Source of the DNA: Cordia subcordata
Lineage: Eukaryota > Streptophyta > Magnoliopsida > Boraginales > Cordiaceae
Reading direction: 5' to 3'
NCBI GenBank assembly: GCA_028554755.1
Contig: JAPTOF010000003.1
Coordinates: 24,220,001 to 24,284,000 of the forward strand
DNA length: 64,000 nucleotides
Shown here in pieces: positions 11,579 through 26,300 of this stretch (position 1 is its first letter; each line of letters begins with the position of its first letter). Under the pieces are notes generated by a model, which was given only the letters and a program-made list of their open reading frames with translations, was not told where the DNA came from and did no database searches. A program made the translations under genes and the position numbers.

Positions 11579-12000
11579 CTAGCTACATGTAATCACTTTG
11601 ATTAATTCAACTAAATCTGGGTTTTTTTGGGGGATTTGTTGTTTGCATGGAGGAGAAAATCACAAATCCCTTTGATAGTAATATCATCAAACTGGTGAGA
11701 TGTAATGGAGCTTGTAAATTATGGTGAAGAGATCGTATTCTAGAAAAATCATATTATATTTGTGATTTGAGAGCTTGTTGGAAAGATTCTTTGATTTTAT
11801 TTTCTTTCTTATCTGCTTTTGGTTAATTATTCCTTTTGGATTTTAATTAGTGCATGTTTAACACCTTATAATGATAGTTTACTGATATTGATTTCGTCAA
11901 GATCACGACACTTTTATACGGGGTAGTTGGTCGAAAAACGTGTTTGGTTGCCACCCAATTTTTGAGTTTTCCTTGTGGAACCACCCGGGTAGGGATGGCA
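11579..12000. other. JAZ 3' flank
   Basis: Directly after the JAZ stop comes probable 3' UTR (to about 11850). Beyond that is unassigned AT-rich DNA. Confidence 0.4.
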
Positions 12001-12370
12001 AAAGTGATATATTTAATAAGGAAGAATTTTCATTAATAATTTTTTTATTTATAAAAACTGTTAATTTAGTCTTTCTTATGTTAAAATTGATTTATTTGGT
12101 CCTTAATATTTATCAAAAAAAAAAAGTTACTTTGGTCCTTATTATTTCAAACGTAATCCATTTGGTATGTTTGTAAAAAGAAATATCAATTTCATCTCTA
12201 TTAGTATGTCATGTGACTTTTTGTAAATATTGGGATCAAATTGGTTATTTTTAAAACAATGGAGACTAAAGTGATATTTTTTAAATACATTAGGGTTCAA
12301 TTAGGTTACTACTGAAATAATAAAGATCAAATTGACATTTCTAATAAATAATAGGGACCATTTTTGGAAT
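12000..12370. mobile_element. Fold-back repeat with 'TTTGGTCC' arms
   Basis: The left half has repeated TTGGTCCTTA-TATTT strings; the right half has their complement (AATAATAGGGACCA, GGGATCAAATTGG). This makes an imperfect inverted repeat of about 370 bp. It resembles the small non-autonomous TIR elements common in plant intergenic DNA. Boundaries are approximate. Confidence 0.4.
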
Positions 12371-12407
12371 TTGTCTATTTAATAACATCTATAATTGTAT
12401 TGAAGGG

Positions 12408-12902
12408 TTAAACACTCGTTAGTATATGTAGTTTGTCTAATTAGTGGATTATATTTGTGTTTTAAAATTTACTGCAATGTTTCTTTATACTTTTCAAAAT
12501 GTGACACATTATTTCCTGTGATTTGTAAAATTAGATAATTATCTTGTTATAATTTGTCCAATTACCTGATTGCCTCCATGCATATATTTTAAAAAATTGT
12601 CACATTACTCCCTATATTTTTAAGAGGTGACGTCATTTATTTTTCTCTTATTATTTTTACATTATTAATAAAAATAAATGTATTTTTTATATAAGATATT
12701 GCAAATTTTAACACCAATAAATGCCAAAAAGAAAAAGAAAAAGAAAATGCACATAAAATGAACAAGTTAATTTGAACAAAAACATTAAAGTAGGAGATCA
12801 TGTGCCACATTTTAAGAAGCATAAGAAATAATAAGGTAGGTTTTAAAAACTAATGTAATAAGCTAATTAGACAAACCATAAGTAGGGTAATGTGCATTTT
12901 AC
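12408..12902. mobile_element. Long-TIR DNA element, second copy
   Basis: The left arm (12408-12530) and the complement of the right arm (12780-12902) share TTTGTCTAATTAG, TTTTAAAA and AAAATGTG(A/G)CACAT. The arm sequence also resembles the element at 2037-3330, giving two members of one non-autonomous family. No coding frame is present. Confidence 0.5.
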
Positions 12903-14424
12903 CTTTATATTAAATATTAAATGATTTCAAAAATTTTTAAAAAAAGTATATCTAATAACATCAATAATAAGTTGAATATTTACTGATTCCAAAATATGAA
13001 TAGTCATGTCAAGAACAATTATATTTTTTGTATGTATTAAAATGTCATTATTATATTTATTATTATACATTATTATAATTAATTCTTTAATTTATATAGA
13101 ATTTCATAAATAAATATACTAAGTGTCAAATCCTGACTCCGTCCCTCCTGCAATAAATATTAACTCCTTTTTACCTCATTGATTTTCCATTCTGTTTTTT
13201 TTTTTTTGGTGGCTATTTAAACCGACAAAGTCTTTAGGAGACTAAAAAAAAGGAAAAATTAGCCATTTTATATATTTTCCAGAACCTCACTCACCTATGT
13301 AACTAAGATCCAAAGGACAAACAGTCACAAATTAAGTTCTTTTAATTATTACTCTACTTTTGTTAGCCATCTAATTCGAAATTTGTTAAGCATGTTTAAC
13401 AACTTCAACCTAAATTAATGCGGGACCCCCGGTAGTCGGCACCGTGTAATGAATGCTAAGCAACCTACGCCAACTACTCATTTCACTTGATTTTCACACG
13501 TTTTATATTTTTGGGGTGCGTTGTACGAAGCGGATCTTTTCCTGAAGCGTTTGACGCGTTTTGTCTATAATAAGGAACCACTCGATTACAAAGAATCTAT
13601 AATATGGGACCACTCGATTACAAAGAAGCTTCAGAAAAAGAAGGGATCGGACTATAATTTGAAGTGATTTATAAATTGTTAGTTTGATAATAATTCCCAA
13701 ATTAATCATTTTTAAGTCACCAGATTGACTTTCAGGAAAATTGTTTTTTTAAGCTAATAATATTAGTTATGATTATTGGCTTGAGGTCTTCACCTTCAAA
13801 AGTGAAAAATGTATCACACTAAGTTCCCGACTTGGTCAATATACAAAAATTAAATCTAATGGAATGTCAGTCTAATTAACGACAACAACCTTCCTTTACA
13901 AATTTGTTTATGTTTTCATTATTGTCGGTCACTAATCAATCGTTATGTAGAAATAATTTTTATTGCCATCTCTATTCCGCTGGATTGAATTTATTCCGTT
14001 TCTAATTTTCATCACTAACGAACAATTCTAGTAGTGAGTATTGCACGCGTGAAACTATACATATAACACTAATATTGTTAGCCACAACGTAGCTTTATGT
14101 AAAGTCTTATTGTTGGTCAAGCTGAAATTCAGTAAAATGACTAGTACGTAAGATCAAGCACAAAATGCACGTAGACTTGTTTTCTCTGGAATGTGAATTC
14201 TACGTACACGTTAAAGGTTCTTTAAATGTTTTTGTTACAGTTCCTGAATGATGAGACAGCCGTGACAAGTGCAAAGCCTCAAATAAATAAGAGGCCGCAA
14301 CAATCACTGCAAAACTCAGGGCGTGGCTAGTGAGGCCGGGTGGAGCAGAGCCCAATAATTTAATTCTCTTACCACCTCGTTGGTCATGTGCTTGTTCAAT
14401 TCAAGTTTGTGCAGTGCATGTTTA
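12903..14424. other. Intergenic with a CACTA terminus
   Basis: No gene is recognised. TTCTAGTAGTG at 14026-14036 is one end of a CACTA element whose other end I could not place. Near 14239 a TTTGTTACAG acceptor-like string precedes a 90-nt GC-richer open stretch that ends in a stop; it may be an exon relic but has no identifiable partner exons. Confidence 0.4.
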
Positions 14425-14648
14425 TGGCCTGTTTGGACTAATCTTTTTCCCAAAAAAATATTTTTTTGTTGAAAAGATTATATTAAATCTGTAATAATTG
14501 TTTGATTTGATTTTAAAAAAATTAAAATTTAAAAAAAAAACTCAATTACGACTTTATTTAAAAATTAAAAATTTTAACTTCTTTAAAAAAATTATTTTTT
14601 AAAAACTGTTAAAAAATAATTTTAGAAAGAATCGATTTAAACGGGCCC
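14425..14648. mobile_element. Tourist-like MITE, about 224 bp
   Basis: The ends are TGGCCTGTTTGGACTAATC and, on the other strand, GGGCCCGTTTAAATCGATTC. The flanks are TTA and TAA, so the 3-bp duplication is imperfect. The interior is A/T runs only. Confidence 0.55.
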
Positions 14649-15802
14649 TAACTCCTACAGCTTAAAGTAATGTACGTATTGTACGACGCTGGATGGCATC
14701 AGATGAGATCGCACATTTCATCAGACAAAAGATTTAATTATGCAATCACCGCCAGTTTGCTTGCGCCGCTGTCTTATGGTTCCCTTTTGGCGTAGACCCC
14801 CCCCCCCAAAAAAAAAAAAAAAAGAAAGAATAATGGCTCCCTTTTGGCGGCGACTCTACTGCACTAGCGGAGCCTTCGTCCGCGACTCTCCACATGATAA
14901 CATAAAGTCAAAAAGCTTCAGCGAAGACTCATAATTAGCACACACTTAGGGTGTAATTTGCTTGCTTTAATTTAGTTTATTTACCAAGAAGATTCGCTAA
15001 CAGGAGATGAGTAGTTCTTCTAGATGACATGAGTGCTTAATGCATCACACACCCCATAGACATAGTAGATTGCATATGGTGGAACAGGTCTAGCACTAAA
15101 ACCCACATGCATCACGTTCTCTCTGTCTTCGAGAATTGCTTTCCCTGCTAATCCTTGTGTGTTTATTTTCAGAGACCAAACTGGGACGAAATGCTCTGTT
15201 TTGGAGAAAAGTATCGTGTGGGGGCAGTTAGGCATGAAAGTTTCTAGAGACGGACTCCAAAGAAATTATCGATTGACTAATTCAGTTCCAACAATGAATA
15301 CGTTTTCGCCTTATCCTAAATACTCTATGATTAGACTTGTAACGTAACATATTGGTTTGTTAAGTGATTTTTTACTTATTTATAAATGAATGGTGTGAGT
15401 ATAACTAATAATTTGGGTTAATCATTTTGAAACTATTAATTTAATGGCCCAAGTAGTTAACGTGATAGCATGGTATTTAAAGCCAATCACAAGATGGGAG
15501 CTACTTCCTAAACCCGTAAGAGAGGGCATAAATAGTTATTTATTATATCTATACGACCAATCTTGTTTGCGGATTTTGAGGTTTAAGGCATGAGGGCATG
15601 ACAAGACCAGTTCCTTAGATTAGTTCTTGGTTTCAATTAAACAGAACGATATTTGAGGATTCAAATATTATCAATTATGCCTACAAGACCAATCTAACTC
15701 GCGGACTTGGAGGTTTAAGACTCAAAGACATGACGAGACTTGTTCCTTAGGTTATGTTTGGTTTCACTTAAACAGAATGAAGTTTTGCATAAAAGATCTA
15801 TA
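14649..15802. other. Intergenic, no gene seen
   Basis: A C-run followed by an A-run (about 14798-14823) separates two near-copies of GGYTCCCTTTTGGCG. No other feature is supported. Confidence 0.4.
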
Positions 15803-15914
15803 AATCTAGAGATTACGGGACAACTCAAGTGGTTGAGGTTATCTCTCTCAGAGGTGAAATTTTAAGTTCGAACCCCATAGGGGTGGGAGGTTAAAAAAAA
15901 AGAAAGAAAGAAAA
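15803..15914 (+). mobile_element. Short tRNA-derived SINE
   Basis: The body has an A-box-like CAACTCAAGTGGTTGAGG and a B-box-like AAGTTCGAACCCC, followed by GGGGTGGGAGGTT and an A-rich (AAAG)n tail. The flanks AAGATCTATA (15793-15802) and AAGGTCTATA (15915-15924) match at 9 of 10 positions, a target-site duplication. At about 112 bp it is a short SINE, different in sequence from the one in the JAZ intron. Confidence 0.75.
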
Positions 15915-15924
15915 AAGGTCTATA

Positions 15925-16822
15925 GTCCTAAGCTCTTTCCCTTGTATATTCTTGCCTTACTCTAATTGCTGTAAGTATGTGAAGCTATCCTGCTGGAACT
16001 TAATAACGAGTCAAAAAGCTAAAAGAGAAAACAGATAAAGAAAACAGACTGCAATAATTTCTGCTTAGCCACACACCATATCCATATATAGCACACATCC
16101 TGGACCTGTTATTCACCGTGTTTTTCCACAGACCACAACTTTGCCATGTCATCCAGCTAAGGTTAAACTCCTTACATCAGTTCCAGAAATGAAATAGGAT
16201 GTGATGCTTGTAAGAAATTGGACGTATCTAAGTGTTTCACTTCTTTCTTGACCAATCTTTTCATGGGTATGAGATTCGGAAACGATGAGATCAAGCCTTG
16301 CAGCATCTCTTTGAATGCTAAAGTCTACATTCTTCTGTAATAGCAAATTTCAATCTGTACAAACTTTTCACATTCAACTTGTAGGTATAGTTTTCCAATT
16401 ACTCTGCCTCTGATATTCCAACGCTGCCTACTGTGCACACGCCACACTCAAAGATGGTGTCCTCTAAAAAATTATAGATTCTAGTAAACCAAGCTCAGTC
16501 TTATCCTACTAGGTAGGGTCAGTTATATGAATCTAAGGAAACCATTCATTATAGTGGGAAATGACACCTCAAGATCCAATACATATAATTTTAAAACACC
16601 ATGAACAATGTAGCCCATCAAGCAGAGTCATGCTTTAGCGCACAAGAATGATTCTGAATTTAAAACACCATTAAGAATGAGAAGAATGAGAGAAGTAACA
16701 GTTGGTAATCACCATATTACAGACTTCCTCTAAGTTCCTTCTGAAACATCATATCAAGATTATTTATTCTTATGACAAACTACTTACTGAATAAAGACCC
16801 ACAGTTAAGGATAAGGCCATTC
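15925..16822. other. 3' flank of glycolate oxidase
   Basis: The part next to 16822 should be the 3' UTR of the minus-strand glycolate oxidase gene. The rest holds no recognisable gene. Confidence 0.4.
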
Positions 16823-20309
<3,487 letters not shown>

Positions 20310-21428
20310 TTTCCACGTTTCCAACTAGACCTACAAGGAGCAGTTCCATGAAAATTTGGTAAGCGCACCTTAAAAATTCTAGAAGATCAAATAACCATCA
20401 GCATAGAAAGAAACAAAGAGACAGAGCAACATGAAGTAGGTGGGATTCAGGACTTCATTGCCTAATCAAAATGCAACTCAATTTAGCAAGAAATTTTATC
20501 ATATCAGATTTGGCAGATACAGATTTAGTATAATTTCTTCCCATGCCAAATAGAAGTAATTGTTTTCTTATTTTCGTCTATAAAAATTTAGTCTATACTC
20601 AGAGCAGACAGAAAGCAGGCAGAATATTCAGTCCATTCATCTTTAGGTGAATGCATGAGAAGTAATGCTGTCTAACCATCTAATACTTCAGCGTTGACCA
20701 AAGAAAGAATCTTCCACTATTCCAACTAAAATCCCATTTTTGAACTTTATTCTTTGATGCTTTTGCAATCATTTAATCGTCTGGATCAGAGAGAATCTTT
20801 CACCTTTTCAAACTAAGCCAAATCAAACACTCTTTTTATACCACAATCGTCTAGCCTATTTCACAAGGTATCATCTAATAAAGATTAGAAAATCAGCATA
20901 AAGTCATCAACTTTCAAATTCCAGAATAAGAATATCAATTCACTGGATCTTACTTAACCCAGCAAAACATAAACCAAAAATAAAATATAAAGGTATAATG
21001 TTTTATTAAACCAAACTATAGTATGATTAGCATATTACCTCAAAAAGAATAAAAATTACAAAAGACATGCGGATACACGAAATTCTAACTATACGCAGTT
21101 TCAGACACACTATCATATTCATTTCAGCATACACATATGAAATTGAGAGACGGAAAGACAGCAAAATATATACCAACAAATTATGAGCACCAACATACGA
21201 AGCTATTCAAGAAACACTCACAACACCCTTTGCAGCGGAGAGGGTCTAGATCGTGTTTGAATACGAGAGAAATCAAAATCCAATCATTAATAATTAAAAC
21301 AATAATCAATAAATTATCACATGGAAGTAATGAAACAGACCTTTGTGCTTAACTCCTACTAATCAATGGCTTGCATGAAATCTTGAAAGGCGGCTTTTTA
21401 GAGTTGTTATGTGCGTGTGTCTGTGAGT

Positions 21429-21462
<34 letters not shown>

Positions 21463-21480
21463 GGGGCAAAGCGACTCGTG
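20310..21480 (-). other. Probable 5' UTR exon and leader intron of glycolate oxidase
   Basis: On the minus strand an AG acceptor (CTCCTTGTAG) lies just upstream of the start codon. A possible donor AAG|GTCTGT sits near 21336-21345, preceded by a pyrimidine-rich leader. This would give a leader intron of about 1 kb. It is inferred from splice-like strings only; a cDNA would decide it. Confidence 0.45.
21428..21463. repeat. (GA)n/(CT)n microsatellite
   Basis: A near-pure GA run, CT on the minus strand. It lies in the predicted 5' UTR or core promoter of the glycolate oxidase gene, where CT-rich tracts are common in plants. Confidence 0.85.
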
Positions 21481-23044
21481 AAAGATGGCAGAAGAATACA
21501 AACAAGAATTTCAACAAACTCGAGAAGAGATATGTTGGAAAAAGTTGTCAAAAGATTTGGAAATGGAGAAGCCGACAAGAAAGGTGACGAGGAAAAGTTC
21601 TCAGAGCCTGTAAATGTTATCGATTTTGTTAAGATTAATTAATCTAACGTTATTAATTCACTCTTTCCACTCCATACCTTATGTGTTAGTTGTGCTACTC
21701 CTTGCTCTTCTCCGTGTCATCGTCTATATCTGACTCCACGTAACATTTATTCCTCTTTTATATACATATATATATATATATATCTATATATATATATATA
21801 TGGGAATTTGGATTCTCTCATTTTCTTCAATTTAAAATATTTTGATATTTTTTTAAATTAAAACCTTTTTTTTTTCTGTACATGCAATTTCTTTGGTATG
21901 TCTTGAGTTCTCCACAAATGATCCTTGTTGTTATTTTGGTTTTCATTATTTTAAAAGTAACTCAGATCTCTAATATTTGTAAAAAGTGTTAATTTATGTT
22001 TTTGTTGTTATAAGTTTATTATAAGATATTTTACATAAAAAAAATATGATTTGTTTTGAGATTTCATAATGATATATTTTATTTTTAATTGTAAAAAATA
22101 AGATAGAAATGATTTGCTTATATCTTATAAAATAAAAAGTATAATTTGTTTTGAATTCTCATAAGATGCTTGCGATAAAATGTCTTATATCTTGTAACAT
22201 AAAAAGACGATAACCTCTACGTTAATAAGTACATGTGCACTCTTCGAAATGTTACATAGAAAAAAAAGTTGTTTAACTTCAATGCCCAATTCATCCTATC
22301 TAAATCGAGTGTTCGGTATTTAATTGAGAAATTCAATTTTGTGAAAAAGACTTTTTCAAAATGAACTTTTAGTCAAATAAACTTTTGGTGAAAATAAAAA
22401 TATGTTTGGTTATTTTCACATGATACGAAGTTTTATCAAATGAGATAGTGCTTGGTTTTACATTTGGAAATAACTGCTATTGCATATATTATTGAAATGG
22501 ATATTTTGAACTAATATTGTTCGCTTTCTCTAACAGACTATTTTATTCATATTTTTATTTGTTTGAAAAAAAATCTTTAAAAAATTATAGTCATAATTCT
22601 AAAACAAAAATAAAATATATTAGCAAAAATGAAACTATAGGTCATTGCAATCTAATAAGAAGCTAAGAACACCGAATTAAATAAAATAGGGATAGGAAAA
22701 GTGGGGTGGTTATTGATATAATAAAAAATTAAAGAGATATTTTTGTCCAAAAAATATATTAAGACACCGTTGACAAAAAGACAAATGGAGAAGTTAAAAA
22801 TTTTAACTTTTCCATTTAGCCTCAAAACTCAGTTGACTTTTAATCAAAATTAAAACCCTTGTTTTCTTTCTACGAACTTTTAAATTCTAAAAGTCAGTTT
22901 AGCTCTCTAAAATGAAAAACCAAACTGGCTCTTAGATTCGATTAGATAGTTATATGAGAGAATATTAGATATGTTATATTGGATTTTATAGATTAGATTA
23001 TATTGGATTGGATTAGATTAGATACATTATACAAGATTAGGTAA
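21481..23044. other. Intergenic with MITE relic and (AT)n repeat
   Basis: An AT microsatellite spans about 21765-21801. From about 22070 to 22205 the sequence resembles the inside of the 5853/30153 MITE family (AAGATAGAA..GATTTGCTTAT, ATAAAAAGTAT), but the termini are missing, so it is a decayed third copy. From 22925 a GATTAGATTAGAT-type low-complexity tract runs to about 23150. Confidence 0.45.
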
Positions 23045-23076
23045 TTTCTCGGCCTTTTGGTTAACATCAAGTGTAG
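23045..23076 (+). pseudogene. U2 snRNA 5' fragment
   Basis: The 32-nt string begins TTTCTCGGCCTTTTGG and continues to ATCAAGTGTAG. It matches the highly conserved 5' region of U2 snRNA, with two differences from the usual GGCTAAGATC (here GGTTAACATC). The match stops inside the branch-site recognition segment and nothing further of U2 follows. No U-snRNA promoter element was seen upstream. It is a short relic, not a functional U2 gene. Confidence 0.72.
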
Positions 23077-24569
23077 GTAAATCGGAGAGTAGATATATTA
23101 GATTACATAGATTTAATTAGAGTAGATTAGATAGAGAAAAGAATTACAATTAGATCAGCCTGTGTATAAATTCGCGCATTCAATGCATTATTCTTTTCCC
23201 AATAATATAATGCAACTATATCTTTATTTTTGTTTTGGAAGTGTTTAGATAATTCTAATGATCGATTAGTTTTATTAACAACGAATATGAAGATTATGGC
23301 TTATATTTATTTCAGTTATTTCAGTAATTTAGCAATTATGCGGGATTATTTTTATTAAATTATTAGTTTAAATGTACATGTGTTGTGTTTGTGTTACTAT
23401 ATTCAAAGTATATAGAAAAAGGTAATGATCATTTGAATTAATTCTTTTATTTAATGTAACAGTTTTTATATGTGTTATTAATTTAAAGGTATTAATAGAT
23501 CATAAACTTTTTACACAACTTGTTTTCTTTCTAATTATACTACTATTTTGATCTTTTGGGTAATCTTATAATATGAAAAACTATATTATTTTGAATTTGT
23601 TAGAAATATTTTTTTATTGTTTTTATTTTCCATTGTGTATCTGTATTCCTCATATATATATATTATTAGTTTGTTATTCCTCATATATGTATTATTAGTT
23701 TGTTATATGCATGGATTTATAACAATTAAAATGGGTTAGCCAAAAACCGAATTTACTTAGGGCCCGAATGCTTGCAGGCCTCTAGCTCGTATTTAGACTT
23801 CTATGCTTTTTTTTTATTATTAATAAAAGCAAGAACCAAAAGAATCATAGTTTTCCTCCAAGAGTCAAAAGCTTCTAGTGCATCAATGTCGCGGTTTTCT
23901 TCACCATTGATTGCCACTCAAGTCTCAACTACAATTTTCCACTTCTGGCCGTTGGATTAAATATTTTCTTTGAAGAAAAAAAGAATACGTGAGGCAAATG
24001 CACTGAAATCTGCCACTGAGGCATTGATCTTGAACGTTTGTATCATGTGATCTCGCACGAAAGCTTTCACAAAAAGAAAAAAGAGCGGAAAAGAAAAATC
24101 TAACTCTCCGTTAGATCTATTCATGCCACTCACGTCACTCAAAGCATCTATTTAATGAGCCCATGTTGTTTTTTTCTTTTTTACAACCCCCTCCCTAACC
24201 TAAATTGGATCCAAATCATTACTTTAAAAAAATAATAATAATAATTTCAACCACTGAAATTACTCTTAATTTATCCCAAACTCATGTAGCATTGATTTTG
24301 AATTCTTTCTCAAGAACTAATACCAAATTTATATTACTTCATAAAACAATATATTTATATGCAAATACACATATATGCATTCGACCCTTATTCATTTCAA
24401 TACAACACAATATTGACGTGGTTTATTATTCATTCCATACTAATTTATTCTGATACAAGATAGCAAATCACATTCTATATATTGTCTCCATCAATCGCAT
24501 TTCTTCTAATCCCTTAGTTGTGGCTACCTTCTTTAATGTACCTTAGCCTTTAACTCGCCCATAACTTGA
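23077..24569. other. Intergenic, no gene seen
   Basis: AT-rich DNA with low-complexity tracts. Frames at 23772-23960 (+), 23957-24142 (-) and 24205-24453 (+) have no family likeness. The last part (to 24569) should include the 3' UTR of the Gly/Ser-rich gene. Confidence 0.4.
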
Positions 24570-24938
24570 TCAAGCTCCATGCCCATGGCGTCGGCCTGAT
24601 CCAGAGCCTGCGCTAGAACCTGCGTGTGATCCAGCATATGAACCTGCTTCGGAGCCTGCTCTTGACCCGGAACCCGAACTTGATCTTGATGTTGAACTGG
24701 AGCTTGAACTAGAACTAGAACCAGAACCAGAACCAGAACCAGAACCGGGCCCAGCCCCGGACCCAGAACCCGCACCACCGCCACCGCCCCCTAGGCCTAC
24801 ACCTATCCCTGCCCCAACTCCAACTCCAACGCCACCGCCGCCGCCAATGCTCACCCCCAAGTCTTTCCTTGCAACCCTACATTGGGTTTCCATTGCTGAA
24901 GCAAGTAAGAGCACTACGATGAATGCTAGAGACTTCAT
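24570..24938 (-). CDS. Secreted glycine/serine-rich protein
   Basis: A single exon of 122 codons. The N-terminus MKSLAFIVVLLLASAMETQC is a good signal peptide. It is followed by RVARKDLG, then a Gly/Val segment (GGGGGVGVGVGAG), a Gly/Ser segment, a polyserine block of nine, and repeated AGS(E/Y/H/S) units such as AGSEAGSYAGSHAGSSAGSG, ending RRHGHGA. This matches small 'glycine-rich cell wall structural protein'-like sequences; the cell-wall role is inferred from secretion and composition. An in-frame upstream ATG at 25001 would lengthen it by 21 residues. I chose 24938 because the TATA box at 25011-25021 puts transcription start near 24985, downstream of that ATG, and because the signal peptide then begins at Met1. 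Confidence 0.82.
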   Translation of the reverse strand: MKSLAFIVVLLLASAMETQCRVARKDLGVSIGGGGGVGVGVGAGIGVGLGGGGGGAGSGSGAGPGSGSGSGSGSSSSSSSSSTSRSSSGSGSRAGSEAGSYAGSHAGSSAGSGSGRRHGHGA

Positions 24939-25010
24939 GATGTCCCTTTTGGCTGTTATATTATTTTGATCGATCTCAGGCACTATATTGGTACGAGGCA
25001 TAAGTCTTGA

Positions 25011-25021
25011 GCTATTTATAG
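25011..25021 (-). promoter_or_regulatory. TATA box of the Gly/Ser-rich gene
   Basis: CTATAAATAGC on the minus strand, a strong plant TATA box 73-83 bp before the chosen start codon. It decides between the two in-frame ATGs. Confidence 0.7.
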
Positions 25022-26300
25022 TTGTGAATTCTACGTGTGGTGCCTAGCTAAAACGTGTAAACAGATATAAGTGGGAGATATTGACATTATAATATAACTG
25101 AAGTGGAATTGCAGCTATAGTAATTGATTTTTATTGCTGATGATATAGATTTGAGGTGCACAAACTTCAGGTTTTTCCTACAAGTGTCTTTGCAAAAGCC
25201 GACTAAATGATCTCCACCAAGTATAGTGGAGTTTATCATGGTTTGTTTGACTATTATTTTTCAGATATCATACAATAATTCTACTTATTCTAGTGAAATC
25301 TGAAACATTCCAAGCACATCAACCAGGGGAAACATGCGAACGTGTCTCTAAATAGGCGTGGCGCTTCAACACTTCGGCCATATATGCAAAGGGGTGTGAA
25401 TTTTCAAGTTATGAAAGATTTAATGCTCAGTAAATGTTCAAACCATTTTATCATAATTGGTTAAATTTTATACGGAATAAATTCATCAATAACCTAGGTA
25501 TAGGTATTCTTTTTCGAGTTGTTGTAATCTTCCCTTGTAGAGATTTGGAGAAAAAAGAATAAGTATATTTTGGTGATATGCTTTATATAACGGGAGAGAT
25601 CATTTGCGTCACTTTTGGACTTTTAGTAACATTAGGAATTACTGTGTTATTTTTACAACAATAGGAACTAAATTAAAAAGAAAACATAAATAATAGGGAC
25701 TAACATTAATGTTATTATATAATTGAAAAAAATCATTTGCACCAATTTTTAGTAACATTATGAACTACACTGGTATATATACCTAGAACTGCATTTCCAG
25801 GAACTGTGTGGTGGTCCAGACTGAATGCAGCAGCCAGCACAGGACTGCCATCAACTGCTTAGCTAATTTCATGTTGCACTCAAAAAAGGGTTGCTCATCT
25901 GATGTATAGCTGTTGAATATTACTCTTAGCCCCAGGCGAAAAAATTAAAGAAATTAGAAATAATTTATTAAAAAAAAAAGAAAAGAAAAGAAGAATCTTT
26001 CACGCATGACATACATGCATGTGGACACTAGTTGGCAGGGATTGTATCTTTGTATATCTTGTCATATAAGTGCTTTTGCTGCTGCTTAATTCAACATCTA
26101 GTGCAGATTTTGAAAGGTTAAGACAAATAACATTCACTGATGGAACACGGAAGGCAGAATCTTGTTAAAGAATGACATGTGTTCACTTCCACTTGACATA
26201 TAGAAAATGAACCTCGAGTAAAAATAGCAGTAACGACCATTTTCCGAGAAAATTACAATGCTCACAATTGAAAAAAAGAAAAAAAAAAGAAAAAAAAATT
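25022..26300. other. Intergenic, no gene seen
   Basis: AT-rich. A slightly GC-richer patch at 25790-25935 has no recognisable origin. A-rich runs lie at 25968-25992 and 26272-26300. Confidence 0.4.

Noticed and set aside
21363..21642. Frames with Glu/Arg or Ser/Leu runs
   Set aside because: They translate the GA/CT microsatellite.
24533..24784. Val/Leu/Gln-rich minus-strand frame
   Set aside because: It is an alternate-frame shadow of the Gly/Ser-rich gene's repeat region.
24570..25001. Longer start (143 codons) for the Gly/Ser-rich protein
   Set aside because: The upstream ATG lies before the transcription start predicted from the TATA box and would bury the signal peptide.
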